Assembly: GCA_010909725.1 (NCBI GenBank)
Contig: JAACMV010000005.1
Coordinates: 558,001 to 622,000, forward strand
Origin: Picochlorum sp. 'celeri'
Lineage: Eukaryota; Chlorophyta; Trebouxiophyceae
DNA: 64,000 bases
Direction of reading: 5' to 3'
In this document: in pieces, positions 20,542 through 31,450 of the stretch
Layout: the number at the start of each line of letters is the position of its first letter
How positions within the stretch are numbered: the stretch's first letter is position 1
Notes under the pieces: model-generated
The model's database searches: none
What the model was told of the DNA's origin: nothing
What the model saw: the letters and a program-made list of their open reading frames with translations, nothing else
Position numbers and translations under genes: made by a program

Positions 20542-21612
20542 CCTGTCAAAAGGCGCCCTTTTCCCTGCCGATGCTGAGCAACCAAACCAGGACCTTGGCC
20601 ACCACAGCCCCACCCCAAACGTACGATATAAACGCAACCACACACACTAGTTCACATAACGGAACAAAAATATATAGAATACATCGTCATATGGGCTACA
20701 CGTCACACTCCGACGAATCGCCCTGTGACAGACAGACACCTCGCCATCGAATCAGGACCACCATCGACGAATGCCCCAAACACACATGACGCCACAGAAA
20801 ATCATATGAAATGGAGAAAGCAACACCCAAATGAACACAACTGGCAAAATAGAAGACTGACGCGACAACCATGAACGTGGCAGCAGCAAGGAATCACAAT
20901 CACAGTTGACGCCACCCCCGACCCATCGGCGATGGAATATCATGCATGAGAAACATATATTCAACGTACGTTTGTCGATATATTACACGATTGTAATTAA
21001 AATAATGTCGCTGTCACCTTTGGTACCGTTTCAAACACCTACCGGTCATCGTCGATCCAGGGACGTCATCTCGATGGTCGATGGATCCATGCCGATGTGA
21101 TCGGTCGACATGGCCTTTTAGTCGAAGGAAAGGATGAGGCGGGGTTATGTTCGATGTGTCCGGCTGTGGCTGCATGTCGATGGGCAATCTACATGTATCT
21201 TCTTAGTCACCGTGCAGCGATGGGTCAATCCTATGAAACAAGGCATTCCATGGGAAGAGGTGGAACTTGAGGCGTGGTTGTTTGTGTTCTTCAGATACTC
21301 GAGTCCTGAACGGCGTTTATCGAGACTAGGTATATCAAGTATCCCATTAAAACGATTACAAGGATTCGTGTGGGAGAGTCGTTGCCATAACATCGCCAGA
21401 AAAGGCAATGAAGTAGTCGTTGTTGCCGCTGCTGATCGATCACACCGAGTTTTGGAGACTCTACACAGGAATACGTGCTAGCAGAAGGAATACATTCGTA
21501 TTATATAGTGCTACTTTGATCTACTGTGGTTGGATTGTGGCGAGACGCGTCGTCCTCGTATTCTGTTGCTGTTCGTTGTTGCTAGTGCCACCACGAACGT
21601 GATAGTATCGTC
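20542..21612. other. Intergenic region upstream of SEC23
   Basis: About 1.07 kb lies between the transposon and SEC23. A 115-aa ATG frame at 21134-21481 (plus) has no recognised motif and is probably chance. The region just before 21613 should hold the SEC23 promoter. Nothing else was identified. Confidence 0.4.
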
Positions 21613-23901
21613 ATGGGATCATACGGGAACGAATTTTTAGAATTAGAGGAGGTTGATGGGGTTCGTATGGTGTGGAATGTGTGGCCTAGGAGTCGGCTTG
21701 AGGCTGCCAAGTGCGTGGTGCCCTTTGGTGTTGTGGTGACTCCAGCCAAGGAGACTGCGAATTTGCAGGTTGTTGAGTACGACCCTGTGCCGTGCAAGTC
21801 GTGTGGTGGGATCCTGAATCCATATGCTATGGTGGATTTTGCGAGTAAAGTGTGGACATGCCCTTTCTGTATGGCTCGCAATCACTTTCCTGCGCATTAT
21901 CAGGGAATTTCCGAGGCATCTGTTCCAGCTGAACTTTTCCCTCAGTGTAGCACGATTGAGTACAGCTTGCCAAGGCCAGGGGCTATGTCTCCTCCTGCGT
22001 ACTTGTTTATTATCGATACATGTGTTGCAGAGGATGAGTTGAAAGCGTGTACGACTGCCGTTGCACAGGCCATGACCATGATACCAGAGTATGCACTGGT
22101 CGGTTTGGTCACGTTTGGAACCCATGTGTATGTGCATGAGCTCGGTTTCCAAGAATTTCCAAAGACATATGTGTTTAAAGGAAGCAAAGAATACACTCCT
22201 GGAGCTATTCAGGAGCAGTTGGGTCTGCTCCATGCTCGGCAGCAGCAGCATCCAGGGCATGCTGGTCAAGTGCAAGGGAAGAAGGGATCATTCCTGATGC
22301 CCATGGGCGAGTGCGAATTTGTTTTGTCAGCAGCGCTAGAAGATTTGCAATGTGATGCTTTCCCTGCGGTGGCTGGGCAAAGGCCTTCGCGATGCACGGG
22401 AACTGCATTGCAGGTGGCCACAGCACTCATGGGTGGTAGTTTGCCGAATGGAGGAGCTGCTGCTCGCATGTTGCTCATGTTGGGAGGACCATGTACTGAA
22501 GGAAGCGGCAAAGTAGTAGATAAGGACTTGACAGAGCCTATTCGATCGCACAAGGATTTGGCAAAAGACTCTGCTCATCATTATAGAAAGGCCAAGGCAT
22601 ATTATGATGGGATTGCAACTCAGCTGGTGATGCAAGGGCACACCTTGGATGTGTATGCCTGTGCTTTAGATCAAGTTGGACTTGCAGAAATGAAAACTGC
22701 CGTAGAAGCGACTGGTGGAATTACAATTCAGACCGATACATTCACCAATCCAGTGTTCAAGCAGTCGCTCAAGAGAATGTTCATTCCTCCCGGTGAAGAT
22801 GAGCATCTCAGTATGCATTCAAATGCAACCATGGAAGCATTTTGCTCCAAGGATATAAAAATATGTGGTGCGTTGGGACCAGCATCCGGCGTAGAGAAGA
22901 AGAGCTCGTTGATCAGTGATACTGTGGTGGGGCTGGGTGGAACCACCACATGGAAACTGTGTAGTCTGGAGCCAGGAACGTCCATGGCAGTAGTGTTTGA
23001 CATTGTCGCTCCACATAGTAGCAGTGATTCGATGGCTCAGAACCAATTCTTTTTGCAATTTGTCACAAGGTACCTGCACGAGAATGGCAGTATGAGGTGT
23101 CGAGTGACCACGGTCACCCGTCGATGGGTTGATGGGTCACATGTGGGAGACTTGATCCAAGGATTCGACCAGGAATGCGCTGCTGTACTTGTTGCGAGGC
23201 TTGCGTCGTATAAAATGGAAGTCGAAGAAGACTTTGATGCGACCCGATGGTTGGATAGATCGCTGATCCGCCTTGCATCCAGGTTTGGTGATTACAGAAA
23301 GGATGAACCAGAATCTTTCCAGCTGCAGCCTCAGTTGGCCTACTATCCACAATTTATGTTTCACTTTAGGCGCTCGCCGTTTGTTCAGGTGTTCGGCCAG
23401 TCTCCTGATGAGACTGCATACTCCAGGATTATGCTGAATAGGGAGGTGGTATCAGAGGCAACCCTCATGCTTCAGCCAGTCCTGTATGCCTATTCATTCA
23501 ACTCTCAGGCACCAGAGCCAGTACTTTTGGACGTCACGTCTGTCACGCCAGATCGTATCTTGCTTCTGGATGCATATTTCTATGTCGTGGTGTTCCATGG
23601 TTCCACAGTAGCACAATGGAGAAAGGCAGGGTATCAAAATCAGCCAGAGCATGCCGCATTCAAATCGCTTCTGGATGCCCCACAAAGTGAAGCAAGTTCC
23701 ATTATTCGCAGGCGTTTCCCAACCCCTCGTTTCACTGACTGTGATCAGAATGGAAGTCAGGCTCGATTCTTGTTGGCCAAATTGAACCCATCGGCAACAT
23801 ACAACTCAACTGCAGCAGTAAGCAGTGAAGTCATCATGACGGATGATGTCAGTTTACAAGTCTTCACGGAGCACCTCAAGAAGCTCGCGGTCCAAAGCTG
23901 A
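21613..23901 (+). CDS. SEC23: COPII coat subunit SEC23
   Basis: A 762-aa single-exon protein matching SEC23 over its whole length. SEC23 is the GTPase-activating inner coat subunit of COPII vesicles leaving the endoplasmic reticulum, working with SEC24 and SAR1. The zinc finger is at the N-terminus (Cys61, Cys64, Cys83, Cys86 in CKSC and CPFC). A trunk/von Willebrand-like domain (YLFIIDTC, about 127 on) follows, then the beta-sandwich, a helical domain and a C-terminal gelsolin-like domain (YFYVVVFHGSTVAQWRKAGY). PRFTDCDQNGSQARFL near the end is strongly conserved in the family. The start is the ATG at 21613, in line with the usual short N-terminus (EDGVR.. region). Confidence 0.95.
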   Translation: MGSYGNEFLELEEVDGVRMVWNVWPRSRLEAAKCVVPFGVVVTPAKETANLQVVEYDPVPCKSCGGILNPYAMVDFASKVWTCPFCMARNHFPAHYQGISEASVPAELFPQCSTIEYSLPRPGAMSPPAYLFIIDTCVAEDELKACTTAVAQAMTMIPEYALVGLVTFGTHVYVHELGFQEFPKTYVFKGSKEYTPGAIQEQLGLLHARQQQHPGHAGQVQGKKGSFLMPMGECEFVLSAALEDLQCDAFPAVAGQRPSRCTGTALQVATALMGGSLPNGGAAARMLLMLGGPCTEGSGKVVDKDLTEPIRSHKDLAKDSAHHYRKAKAYYDGIATQLVMQGHTLDVYACALDQVGLAEMKTAVEATGGITIQTDTFTNPVFKQSLKRMFIPPGEDEHLSMHSNATMEAFCSKDIKICGALGPASGVEKKSSLISDTVVGLGGTTTWKLCSLEPGTSMAVVFDIVAPHSSSDSMAQNQFFLQFVTRYLHENGSMRCRVTTVTRRWVDGSHVGDLIQGFDQECAAVLVARLASYKMEVEEDFDATRWLDRSLIRLASRFGDYRKDEPESFQLQPQLAYYPQFMFHFRRSPFVQVFGQSPDETAYSRIMLNREVVSEATLMLQPVLYAYSFNSQAPEPVLLDVTSVTPDRILLLDAYFYVVVFHGSTVAQWRKAGYQNQPEHAAFKSLLDAPQSEASSIIRRRFPTPRFTDCDQNGSQARFLLAKLNPSATYNSTAAVSSEVIMTDDVSLQVFTEHLKKLAVQS

Positions 23902-24221
23902 CAGGAAGAGCAGGAGAGTGTGCCTGCATCTGAATTATTCTGGTACATGTAGCAGTCATACGGGCACTCTGGTACATGCCAGAAACAGATGCAAATCCAT
24001 GCATATTCTGCTGCTCATCCACGAACATAGTGCCGTATCTCCTGTATCATTGATATATTTGTAACTTCATCTCCGTGCATGTTTGAATACGCTTCCATAT
24101 GCCCACGTGGGCGCGTCGAACTCTTGGTTGGTCGCCAGAAACACGCCTCGTGTACCCACCAGGCCATATTCAGACTCCCCCGCAGTCTCCAGACATTTTC
24201 AATATTACACATGGATGAATT
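23902..24221. other. SEC23 3' region and promoter of the next gene
   Basis: The 320 bp between co-oriented genes contain no frame with protein-like character. It should carry the SEC23 3' UTR and the promoter of the 24222 gene. Confidence 0.4.
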
Positions 24222-25492
24222 ATGAAGTCCATTTTGTTTTATATTGGGTTGATATCCCTGCTGGGGGCCGTGTCCGGCCAGTCCTCGGCTGGACTTCCGA
24301 AAAGAGAGCTCGTCGTCACTGGAGGCCAATTCACTGCGGAAACGTACATTGATGTCGGCGCATTCACCGCTCCAGTATTCCCTCTTGATGATCGAGGTAC
24401 GTGTAGAACTCATTCATGGTGGCCCCTGACATTGCATTTGGTAACACATGGTATGTATCTGCAGAATGGATTGGGACACCTCAATTGAGCATGCTGTGCT
24501 ATAGCCCTCGAGTCCCAATCGAACAATTTTCATTATTCACTCACATGAAGGATGTTCTGTACCCAATCATTTGGTATTATCCATTGGATCATCGTCTGGG
24601 AGACTGGAAGTATGAGTATGGAGACACACTCATCTGTCAACTCTGGGAATGTGATGGTGCACCAAATGGATGCCATCCCGACAAGCCAAATATTCTTCCT
24701 AATGCAAAAGCTGGAGATGATTTGATTGGACAAGCAACATTGTCAATGGGAAGTTACCAGATATTGGGCTCACATTTGCTGAACATGACCATTCCTCGAA
24801 ACGGAAAAGGAAACTTTGGTGACCCAGCGGCATCCTTCCTCATCGAATGCAAAGGGTGCAAGGAGCTCTGGTCCAAAGATCCATCGTGGTATAACCCATT
24901 CACAGAAAGACCACCTCCCATGGAGCCATCTCCATCTCCGCCTCCAAATGAGCAGGTAGATGTACCCCCTGTGTCACCATCGCCTTCAGAGACACAGTCT
25001 CCATTACCATGGAGAGACCCCGAAGATAAAAAGAAGGATGAGCCCGACACAAAGGATGAGATTGTCGAGACGGACGAAAGTGTCGAACCTTTCGAAGGCC
25101 CAGTGATACCCACCAAATTGGATGAGCCAAATGACCCAACTAGTGCACCACCATCACCCGATACCACGACCACTCCAGAGCAACAAAAGGGAGAGGAAAG
25201 CGAAAGTTCCTCAGGAGGTGGCAGCAACATATTGGTCATCGTATTAGCAGCTTTGGGAGCATTAGTAGGAGTATTAGTTTTAGCAGGCATCACCTACATG
25301 GTGCTGAAACGGTGTGGATGGAGACGAGTAGAGCCAGTCGAAGAACCCAAGCCAACCGAGAAAGATGAGAATGTAGCTCGCCACCTCCGCATCCGAGTCC
25401 AGCGTCCAGCTGAAGCAGATGCAGCAATTCGACAACATCAGGCAGATGGTGCTCTAGCCGAGCTTCCATGGGCCCCAAAGACCAAGCATTAA
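24222..25492 (+). CDS. Type I membrane glycoprotein-like protein with Pro-rich stalk (two exons)
   Basis: Exons 24222-24396 and 24465-25492 (68-nt intron, GTACGT donor, CTGCAG acceptor, phase 1) give 400 aa. A signal peptide (MKSILFYIGLISLLGAVSG) precedes an extracellular domain of about 200 residues with YIDVGAF, WIGTPQLSMLCYSP, WECDGAPNGC and ECKGCKELW; its Cys pairs suggest disulfides. A Pro/Ser/Glu/Asp-rich stalk (about 215-320) leads to one transmembrane helix (ILVIVLAALGALVGVLVLAG, followed by ITYMVL) and a basic cytosolic tail ending with short helices. This is the layout of a surface receptor or adhesion protein. No named family was recognised. Confidence 0.75.
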
Positions 25493-25607
25493 CACCATCG
25501 TTCTGTTCTATTTCATTAAATTATACTCCATGTAACATAAAAAGCAAAAGAGATCGTTACAGGAGTATAATACTATGCCCTAGGATACGTAGACTCGACT
25601 ATCAAGG

Positions 25608-27231
25608 ATGTCGCCTTCCCTCTTTGACCTCGAGTCCAACAGGAGGACAACTATTCTCATCAATACAGCCAGTGTCCTAGAGAAATGTGATGAACAAATA
25701 CTCCCTGCCCTATATTCTAGGGTTGGTGCGTCTTTACACGCAACGCCATCGCAATTGGGGTACATTACACTTGCTCGAGCTTTTGTCCAGGCTCTGACAT
25801 CTCCGCTGGCTGGGGTAGCAAGTACGTGTTAAGAAAAGTATATTTGTGCCTTATATGGGGCAATATCACGGTATTGTCAATGGTTTATGTGTAGGTGAGT
25901 TTCTTCCACGTGGGACAGTTATTGGAGTTGGTTGTTGCATTTGGGCCATCTTCACAGCTGCATTTGCCTGTGTATCATCGCTTCATCTGGCAATAGGACT
26001 GTGTGCTGTCAATGGTTTGGGATTGGCCCTCGTGATACCCAGTGTGCAGAGTTTGACAGCTGATTTACATGCCAGTGAGTCACGAGGGCGGGCATTTGGT
26101 ACCCTTTGGCTTGTCATCAGCCTTGGAGGCATGCTGGGCGCTCTGTATGCAACCAATCTTGGAGCATACACGCCTTTAGGCATTGAAGGGTGGCGATTTG
26201 TCTTTTTCTCTGTGTCAGTCTTGAGTGCGCTGGCGGGCATACTGAACCATCTCTTTGTCCATGATGCTGCGTTTGAGGACAAGGAGCGGGATGCAGAGAG
26301 TTCGGGTGGCGTGTCGGTCGACAGCCTGAAATCCATCGCCATGCAAATTGGAGGTGTCATGAAAATACCCACATTCTCGTTGATCATCCTGCAGGGCATT
26401 GTTGGGAGTGTTCCATATGCAAGTTTGGTCTTTCTCACCCTCTATCTGCAACTCTTGGGTATGTCTGACAGTGCGGCATCGGTCATTGTAGCTCTTTATT
26501 TAATAGGAGGCGGTTTAGGGGGTCTCTTGGGAGGATGGATCGGAGACTTGGCAGCATCGAGATTCCCAAATCATGGACGTATTGTGGCAACCCAATTCAG
26601 TGTCTTTATCGGAATACCATTTGCATTTTTGATCTTCAAAGCGCTCCCTGATGGAGCAGGTCTCACCAACACCTTGCTGTACAGTATATCAATTTTCCTC
26701 TTCGCAGTGTCCACGGCATGGCCTGCGCCTTGCGCCAATAATCCCATTTTTGCAGAGATTGTTCCTCCATCCCAGCGAAACCTTGTATATTCATTTGATA
26801 GATGCTTTGAGGGAGCTGTTGCAGCGTTTGCCACCCCATTAGTGGGATACATGTCGGAAAAAATGTTCGGATTCAGTGGGACAAGTGCCGTCTCGGGAGA
26901 CCCAAGCATCGACATTCCAAACGCCCATGCCCTTGGAAGCGCTCTGGTGGCCTTCACCACCATCCCATGGCTCTTTTGCTTCGTCGTGTATTCATCCCTC
27001 CACATGACGTATCCAAAAGACAAGCGAAACACATTCTTGTACTCTAAAATCTCGATATCATCGAATATGGGAATGACGGATATGGAGCAGGCAGATCGCA
27101 GTATGCCACGCGAGGATGATGATGACTCCATCAGACTTCATCATCGGTCTGGAGGAAGCACCCCCTCCTCTGCAACAGCACATCCGAGTAATGGATCTCA
27201 AGGGAAAATCCAACTCCTACAACATCGATAG
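25608..27231 (+). CDS. Major facilitator superfamily transporter (two exons)
   Basis: Exons 25608-25821 and 25895-27231 are joined across a 73-nt intron (GTACGT donor, GTGTAG acceptor, phase 1), giving 516 aa. Transmembrane segments are clear throughout. An MFS-type loop after helix 2 (GVASEFLPRGTVIGVGC) replaces the canonical DRxGRR motif in relaxed form. ESRGRAFG sits in the loop between helices 4 and 5, and GGGLGGLLGGWIGD precedes a basic loop. The best remembered relatives are plant MFS proteins of the At2g18590/At4g36790 and Spinster-like type. The substrate is unknown. The N-terminus before the first helix is about 10 residues; the C-terminal tail is Ser-rich and probably cytosolic. Confidence 0.85.
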
Positions 27232-27284
27232 AAAAAAAAAATGTATGTTTGTGTATATTACATGATGGATGAAGAATGAATCAA

Positions 27285-27548
27285 TCAGGACAGAACAATC
27301 AGAATAGCAGCAAGCAAGATGTTTGTCATGGAAAATCTGAGCTGATCTGCCGTCCCAATGCTTTGCTGCATCATGTTCAATATCTGCTGCAGCATTGGCT
27401 GCAGTGTCGTATCCCATAATGGAACATTCGCCTGAAGATGCACCAGACGAGTGAACAGGGCATACCCAACCTTGAAGTATGTCAAGGACAGATACCCCAG
27501 AGTCAGGTAAAACGCTGGCATGATCACCACAAGCGGAGACTTTCTCAT
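27285..27548 (-). CDS. Small 87-aa membrane protein, unknown
   Basis: An ATG-started frame with a hydrophobic N-terminal segment (VVIMPAFYLTLGYLSLTY), an amphipathic middle with PMLQQILNMMQQSIG, and a short hydrophobic C-terminus (ILLAAILIVLS). This suggests two membrane passes in an organelle membrane. It is convergent with the MFS gene, with 53 bp between stops. No family was recognised. Coding is inferred from composition only. Confidence 0.45.
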   Translation of the reverse strand: MRKSPLVVIMPAFYLTLGYLSLTYFKVGYALFTRLVHLQANVPLWDTTLQPMLQQILNMMQQSIGTADQLRFSMTNILLAAILIVLS

Positions 27549-27734
27549 TGTTCTTGATAAATTTGTAATGTAAATCTTTTACTACTACTGTCTTCTAGAT
27601 GCCGTCTACCTGACAGCACTCGTAACAAGCGAATCTGAGAAAATGTCTTTCAATGCAAAAGCCGATAAGAAACCAGCGCACGTTGTTCCTCGTACTTTTC
27701 TATATATATGTGGTCAGTCAGGTCAATAAAGATG

Positions 27735-27969
27735 TTAGTAATTCGTTATCGGAATGCCACGAGCACGCACAACATTCTTGATTTCCACCATGTGCTGTCC
27801 TTCTCGGAGCATGTAACAGGGAATATACCCTGGCACCATCAAAGGGATATTTTGATGGTAGATACATGTCTACCTCTGCTGTGTGGGTACCCATCTCCAT
27901 CAAAGGTTGCCCATCTGCTTGTATCACAACATCTCGCACGAAAACCTTAAGAAAAAGCATCATTGTCAT
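27735..27969 (-). CDS. Possible 51-aa two-exon small protein
   Basis: Exon 1 (27874-27969) begins MTMMLFLKVFVRDVV. A 79-nt intron (GTAGAC donor, GGACAG acceptor, phase 0) leads to exon 2 (27735-27794), ending VRARGIPITNY. The C-terminal part looks protein-like, but the model is short and the intron bounds are weak. It may be a fragment of a larger gene or not coding. Confidence 0.25.
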
Positions 27970-28067
27970 GCTAGTGCTGTGACCGTTGGTCACATTGACA
28001 ACTGAGGACTACCAGAAACACGACCAAGGGTATCTTGTTGGACACAAACAGAGTTGCATTTCCGGCC

Positions 28068-29429
28068 ATGGTGGTGGGACACGTATGCGTTGTGCATTCA
28101 CATTGTTATCGTGGCTCTCAGAGTCATGGGAGAAGAAGTGGTAGGGTTCAAAGGGGGTGGAACAACAAAGGGGTTTCGACGACACGTGTCACCACCACGA
28201 CGCAGTGTGCCGTCGAGAGGCGGAATGACGGAGAAGGATTCACCAAGGAGAGTGACACGTACTTTATTAAGCGTCTTGAGCAGCGTGGATGGGATTCTGC
28301 GAGAGACACGCTTCCGGGGGCGTCTGAAACAAAAGGCTTGCATGGAGGGATCGATTTGGTGTGGCGAGCCATGGAGTCTATTTATGGGCTTGGGATTATT
28401 GAAACAGCTCTTATGCCGAGTCCTTGGTTACAAGAAGCTGTGGCGCGGGAGGGTAGTGGTGATGTTGCCCCACGCACGCGGGTGTTTTTGAAGATGGAGA
28501 ACACACAGATCACAGGATCGTTCAAAGCTCGAGGGGCTGCATTCAAGGTTTTGTCTCTGACGCCAGAAGAGAGGAAGAATGGTGTTGTGATTTCTTCGAC
28601 GGGGAATCATGCCTTGGCGGTGTTGAATGCGATTAAAGAGATTCGAAAGATGACTGGGGAACGTATTCCAGTCGAGATGTATTTGCCAGAAACAATTAGC
28701 TCAAGAAAGTTGTCAAAGATTGAGAGAGAGGCTGAGGCATGTAGCGGACATATCACATTGTTAGGACAAGATTGTGTCGAGTCGGAAATTGCCGCACGGC
28801 GGGCTGCTGAAGAGGCCGGAAAAGTGTATATATCACCGTATAATGATGTGGATGTTGTGGCTGGACAGGGGACAATTGCAATAGAGATTCTCATGGCAAC
28901 AGACAAGTTGGATGTAGTGTTTGTACCTGTAGGTGGAGGAGGATTGATATCAGGGGTCGCCAGTGCTTTAAAACGCATTGCCCCCCATGTCAAGGTGATT
29001 GGTTGCCAACCAGAGGCTTCTGATGTTATGCGTCAATCCGTCGAGGCAGGCAAGGTTGTTTCCATGCCGTGGCTGGAAACTCTGTCGGAGGGAACTGCTG
29101 GCAGTATCGAAGATGATACGATCACATTAGAGTATTGTGCTGACCTGGTGGATGATTGGGTGACGGTGAGTGAGTCTGAGATTGCTGCTGCCATGGTTGG
29201 TTTCCATGGGCATCATGCAGCACAGATTGAAGGAGCTGCGGCTGTGACTATTGCAAGCATCATCAAGATGGCTCCATCTTTGGCTGGAAAACATGTCGTG
29301 GCTGTCATTTGTGGTGGAAATGTGGGAGGGGACATGCTTGATGTTGCCTATGACATTGTCAGAGGTGTACATCTCACAAAGGATGAACAGCGGCAACAAT
29401 CAAAAAAGGGGGAGGCTTCAGCTTTCTAA
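28068..29429 (+). CDS. PLP-dependent serine/threonine dehydratase (threonine ammonia-lyase or serine racemase-like)
   Basis: The protein is 453 aa from the ATG at 28068; the frame is open upstream to a TTG only. The fold-type II PLP Lys is in GSFKARGA (Lys153), the tetraglycine phosphate loop is VGGGGLISG, and the end carries CGGNVGGDML as in catabolic threonine dehydratases and serine racemases. The C-terminal regulatory ACT domain of biosynthetic IlvA is absent, so feedback-inhibited isoleucine synthesis is less likely than amino-acid breakdown or racemisation. About 80 N-terminal residues rich in Arg/Thr/Gly precede the enzyme core and could be an organelle presequence. Confidence 0.88.
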   Translation: MVVGHVCVVHSHCYRGSQSHGRRSGRVQRGWNNKGVSTTRVTTTTQCAVERRNDGEGFTKESDTYFIKRLEQRGWDSARDTLPGASETKGLHGGIDLVWRAMESIYGLGIIETALMPSPWLQEAVAREGSGDVAPRTRVFLKMENTQITGSFKARGAAFKVLSLTPEERKNGVVISSTGNHALAVLNAIKEIRKMTGERIPVEMYLPETISSRKLSKIEREAEACSGHITLLGQDCVESEIAARRAAEEAGKVYISPYNDVDVVAGQGTIAIEILMATDKLDVVFVPVGGGGLISGVASALKRIAPHVKVIGCQPEASDVMRQSVEAGKVVSMPWLETLSEGTAGSIEDDTITLEYCADLVDDWVTVSESEIAAAMVGFHGHHAAQIEGAAAVTIASIIKMAPSLAGKHVVAVICGGNVGGDMLDVAYDIVRGVHLTKDEQRQQSKKGEASAF

Positions 29430-29432
29430 TCA

Positions 29433-31229
29433 TTACGATTCAAACAATGTATCAACTATTTTATTTCCAAGGATATTGTGTGGGTCTACCTCTTTTCTAG
29501 CTTGCTGGAATGCGGCTATAGGATATCGTTTGTTGAGACGATTGCGCATGGCGTGAGTCTCTGATGGAGTCTCTGGAATCTCAATCTTGGCCCAATGTTC
29601 CACGGCGTCATATCGACTCAAAAGATTCTTTTCTACGAGATATCTGTAATCCATGAAACGGCGCGTGACGTCTAATCTCTTTTGTTCTTCACCTTCTCCT
29701 TCTGGTAAATACATGATGATGCCAACCCATGAGAAGAGTGATTCAGGGCTCCCTGAGGATGGACTCATGGACGATGAACTACCACTCGACCACCTCTGTT
29801 CGATAGGGCTAGGCGCTGGGATGTTGTTCTTCTTGATGTGCTTCAATAGCTCTTCCATGTATTGGATGTCCTTGTGATTTGGAGATGCTTGTGTGCCGCA
29901 TGGGAATGCTACTTCAAAAACCCATTGCTGACCACCGCAATCAAAACCCAAGATATCATCACTCCAGCCAACGGTGACTCCTTGATTAGACTCCCAGAAT
30001 TCTGCTTCTGCTTTATTTACAGATGCCACCCATGAAGGATTTAATGGATCATGGGCTAACAGGACATCTCTGCACTCTGTTGGTGACAGGTTATGAATCG
30101 ATTCCTCACCATCCTTGAGAATACCAGATTTTTCGACCATCTGCTGGAGGGCATGCAATGTGTTCTTCTTTCCATTGTGTGAAGAATCGTCCTTCATCTC
30201 TTTAAGAGCCAATTCTGCCTGTGGAGATCCTTCTGGATTGCATTGAACGACTACAACTTTATCCGTGTTTGGAATCCACATGTAACGCAAATGCTTATTA
30301 TCCTTCAGCCATGATACGTGATGTTTCTTCACATCACGCACGTGTGTGACAAATGTCTTCTCCACCAACTTGTGTGCTGGGACACATTGAACAGTCACCT
30401 CTGTCACAACCCCCAAACAGCCCAAACCAACCTTGGCGAGCTTGAAAAGCTCTGGGTTTTCCTTGTCAGATAAATATATAGTTCCTTGGGCCGGTGTCAC
30501 AATCTTCAACCGGACAACAGAATCATCCACTGTCGGAATCCCAGCTCCTGTGCCATGTGCTCCAATTTGCGTGAAACCACCGACAGTCTGCTCCCGTATA
30601 CTAGCATAATTCATTAAAGTCATTCCATATTGTTTGATTTCATCAGCTACATGCTGCACACGTGCACCAGATTGGACAGTGACAGTCATTGCTTCCTTGT
30701 CTACAGAGAGGACCTTGTCCATGAGAGACAGGCTCATCATCCCTTCCTCTTCGAACGATATGCCATTGGGAGACAGGGCAGATCCCACACATCGAATCTT
30801 TTGTTTGGTTGCATGTGCCTGGGATACAATGGCTTCAACCTGTTCTGATGACTCTGGCTGATAGAGTTTCTTCACCAAGCACGAGTGAGTTCCAGACCAA
30901 TTGACCAACTCTTCATTTTCGATCGGCTCTACTGGACTCTGTGAAGATATATTTTGAAGCACAGAGTAGTACACCGCGCCTGTAGTCCCAAGTAAAGTGG
31001 CAAATGTAATTGCATTCCTCTTGGAAATCTTCGATGCTTCCTCTGCCGTCGCATGGTGTACTTTGGGGTACGACGCAAGTGGATCTTTGAAATCCTTTGA
31101 TTTATTTGCATTTACAATGGGGTTCGAATGAATCGCTCGGCGTCCTTGGTTTGTCACCACAGACTCCTCTCTGACTAAAAGTCTCAGGATTTGACACCAA
31201 TTCGCTGCCCCCCGCCGCATACTATTCAT
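29433..31229 (-). CDS. GLDH: L-galactono-1,4-lactone dehydrogenase (mitochondrial, last step of ascorbate synthesis)
   Basis: A 598-aa single exon. The enzyme oxidises L-galactono-1,4-lactone to ascorbate, passing electrons to cytochrome c at the mitochondrial inner membrane. Visible are an Arg-rich presequence, a hydrophobic segment (ITFATLLGTTGAVYY, about 75-89), NWSGTH, the FAD pyrophosphate loop (IRCVGSALSPNG), QIGAHGTGAG, and near the C-terminus HWAKIEIP, the HWxK motif of aldonolactone oxidoreductases. The residue after VGS is Ala, whereas the motif I remember in plants is VGSGLSPNG. Its 3' end lies four bases from the stop of the convergent dehydratase gene. Confidence 0.93.
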   Translation of the reverse strand: MNSMRRGAANWCQILRLLVREESVVTNQGRRAIHSNPIVNANKSKDFKDPLASYPKVHHATAEEASKISKRNAITFATLLGTTGAVYYSVLQNISSQSPVEPIENEELVNWSGTHSCLVKKLYQPESSEQVEAIVSQAHATKQKIRCVGSALSPNGISFEEEGMMSLSLMDKVLSVDKEAMTVTVQSGARVQHVADEIKQYGMTLMNYASIREQTVGGFTQIGAHGTGAGIPTVDDSVVRLKIVTPAQGTIYLSDKENPELFKLAKVGLGCLGVVTEVTVQCVPAHKLVEKTFVTHVRDVKKHHVSWLKDNKHLRYMWIPNTDKVVVVQCNPEGSPQAELALKEMKDDSSHNGKKNTLHALQQMVEKSGILKDGEESIHNLSPTECRDVLLAHDPLNPSWVASVNKAEAEFWESNQGVTVGWSDDILGFDCGGQQWVFEVAFPCGTQASPNHKDIQYMEELLKHIKKNNIPAPSPIEQRWSSGSSSSMSPSSGSPESLFSWVGIIMYLPEGEGEEQKRLDVTRRFMDYRYLVEKNLLSRYDAVEHWAKIEIPETPSETHAMRNRLNKRYPIAAFQQARKEVDPHNILGNKIVDTLFES

Positions 31230-31450
31230 TTTTTAAATATAAATTGATTGGATGTCGGTGGAATGTATTGTATCCATGCAAAAGGCACGACAGGTTCTGT
31301 AAAAAGGAATCTCAATTCACTTGATCAACTCAAGTTGATGTGCACATTCCTGGAGCATGGTATTTCGAATGACTTTTCAGGTAAACGTGTTTTTATCAGG
31401 TCACCTTAACATTGGATACGTTCATTTATCAAAAGATCAAAGCGCCACTG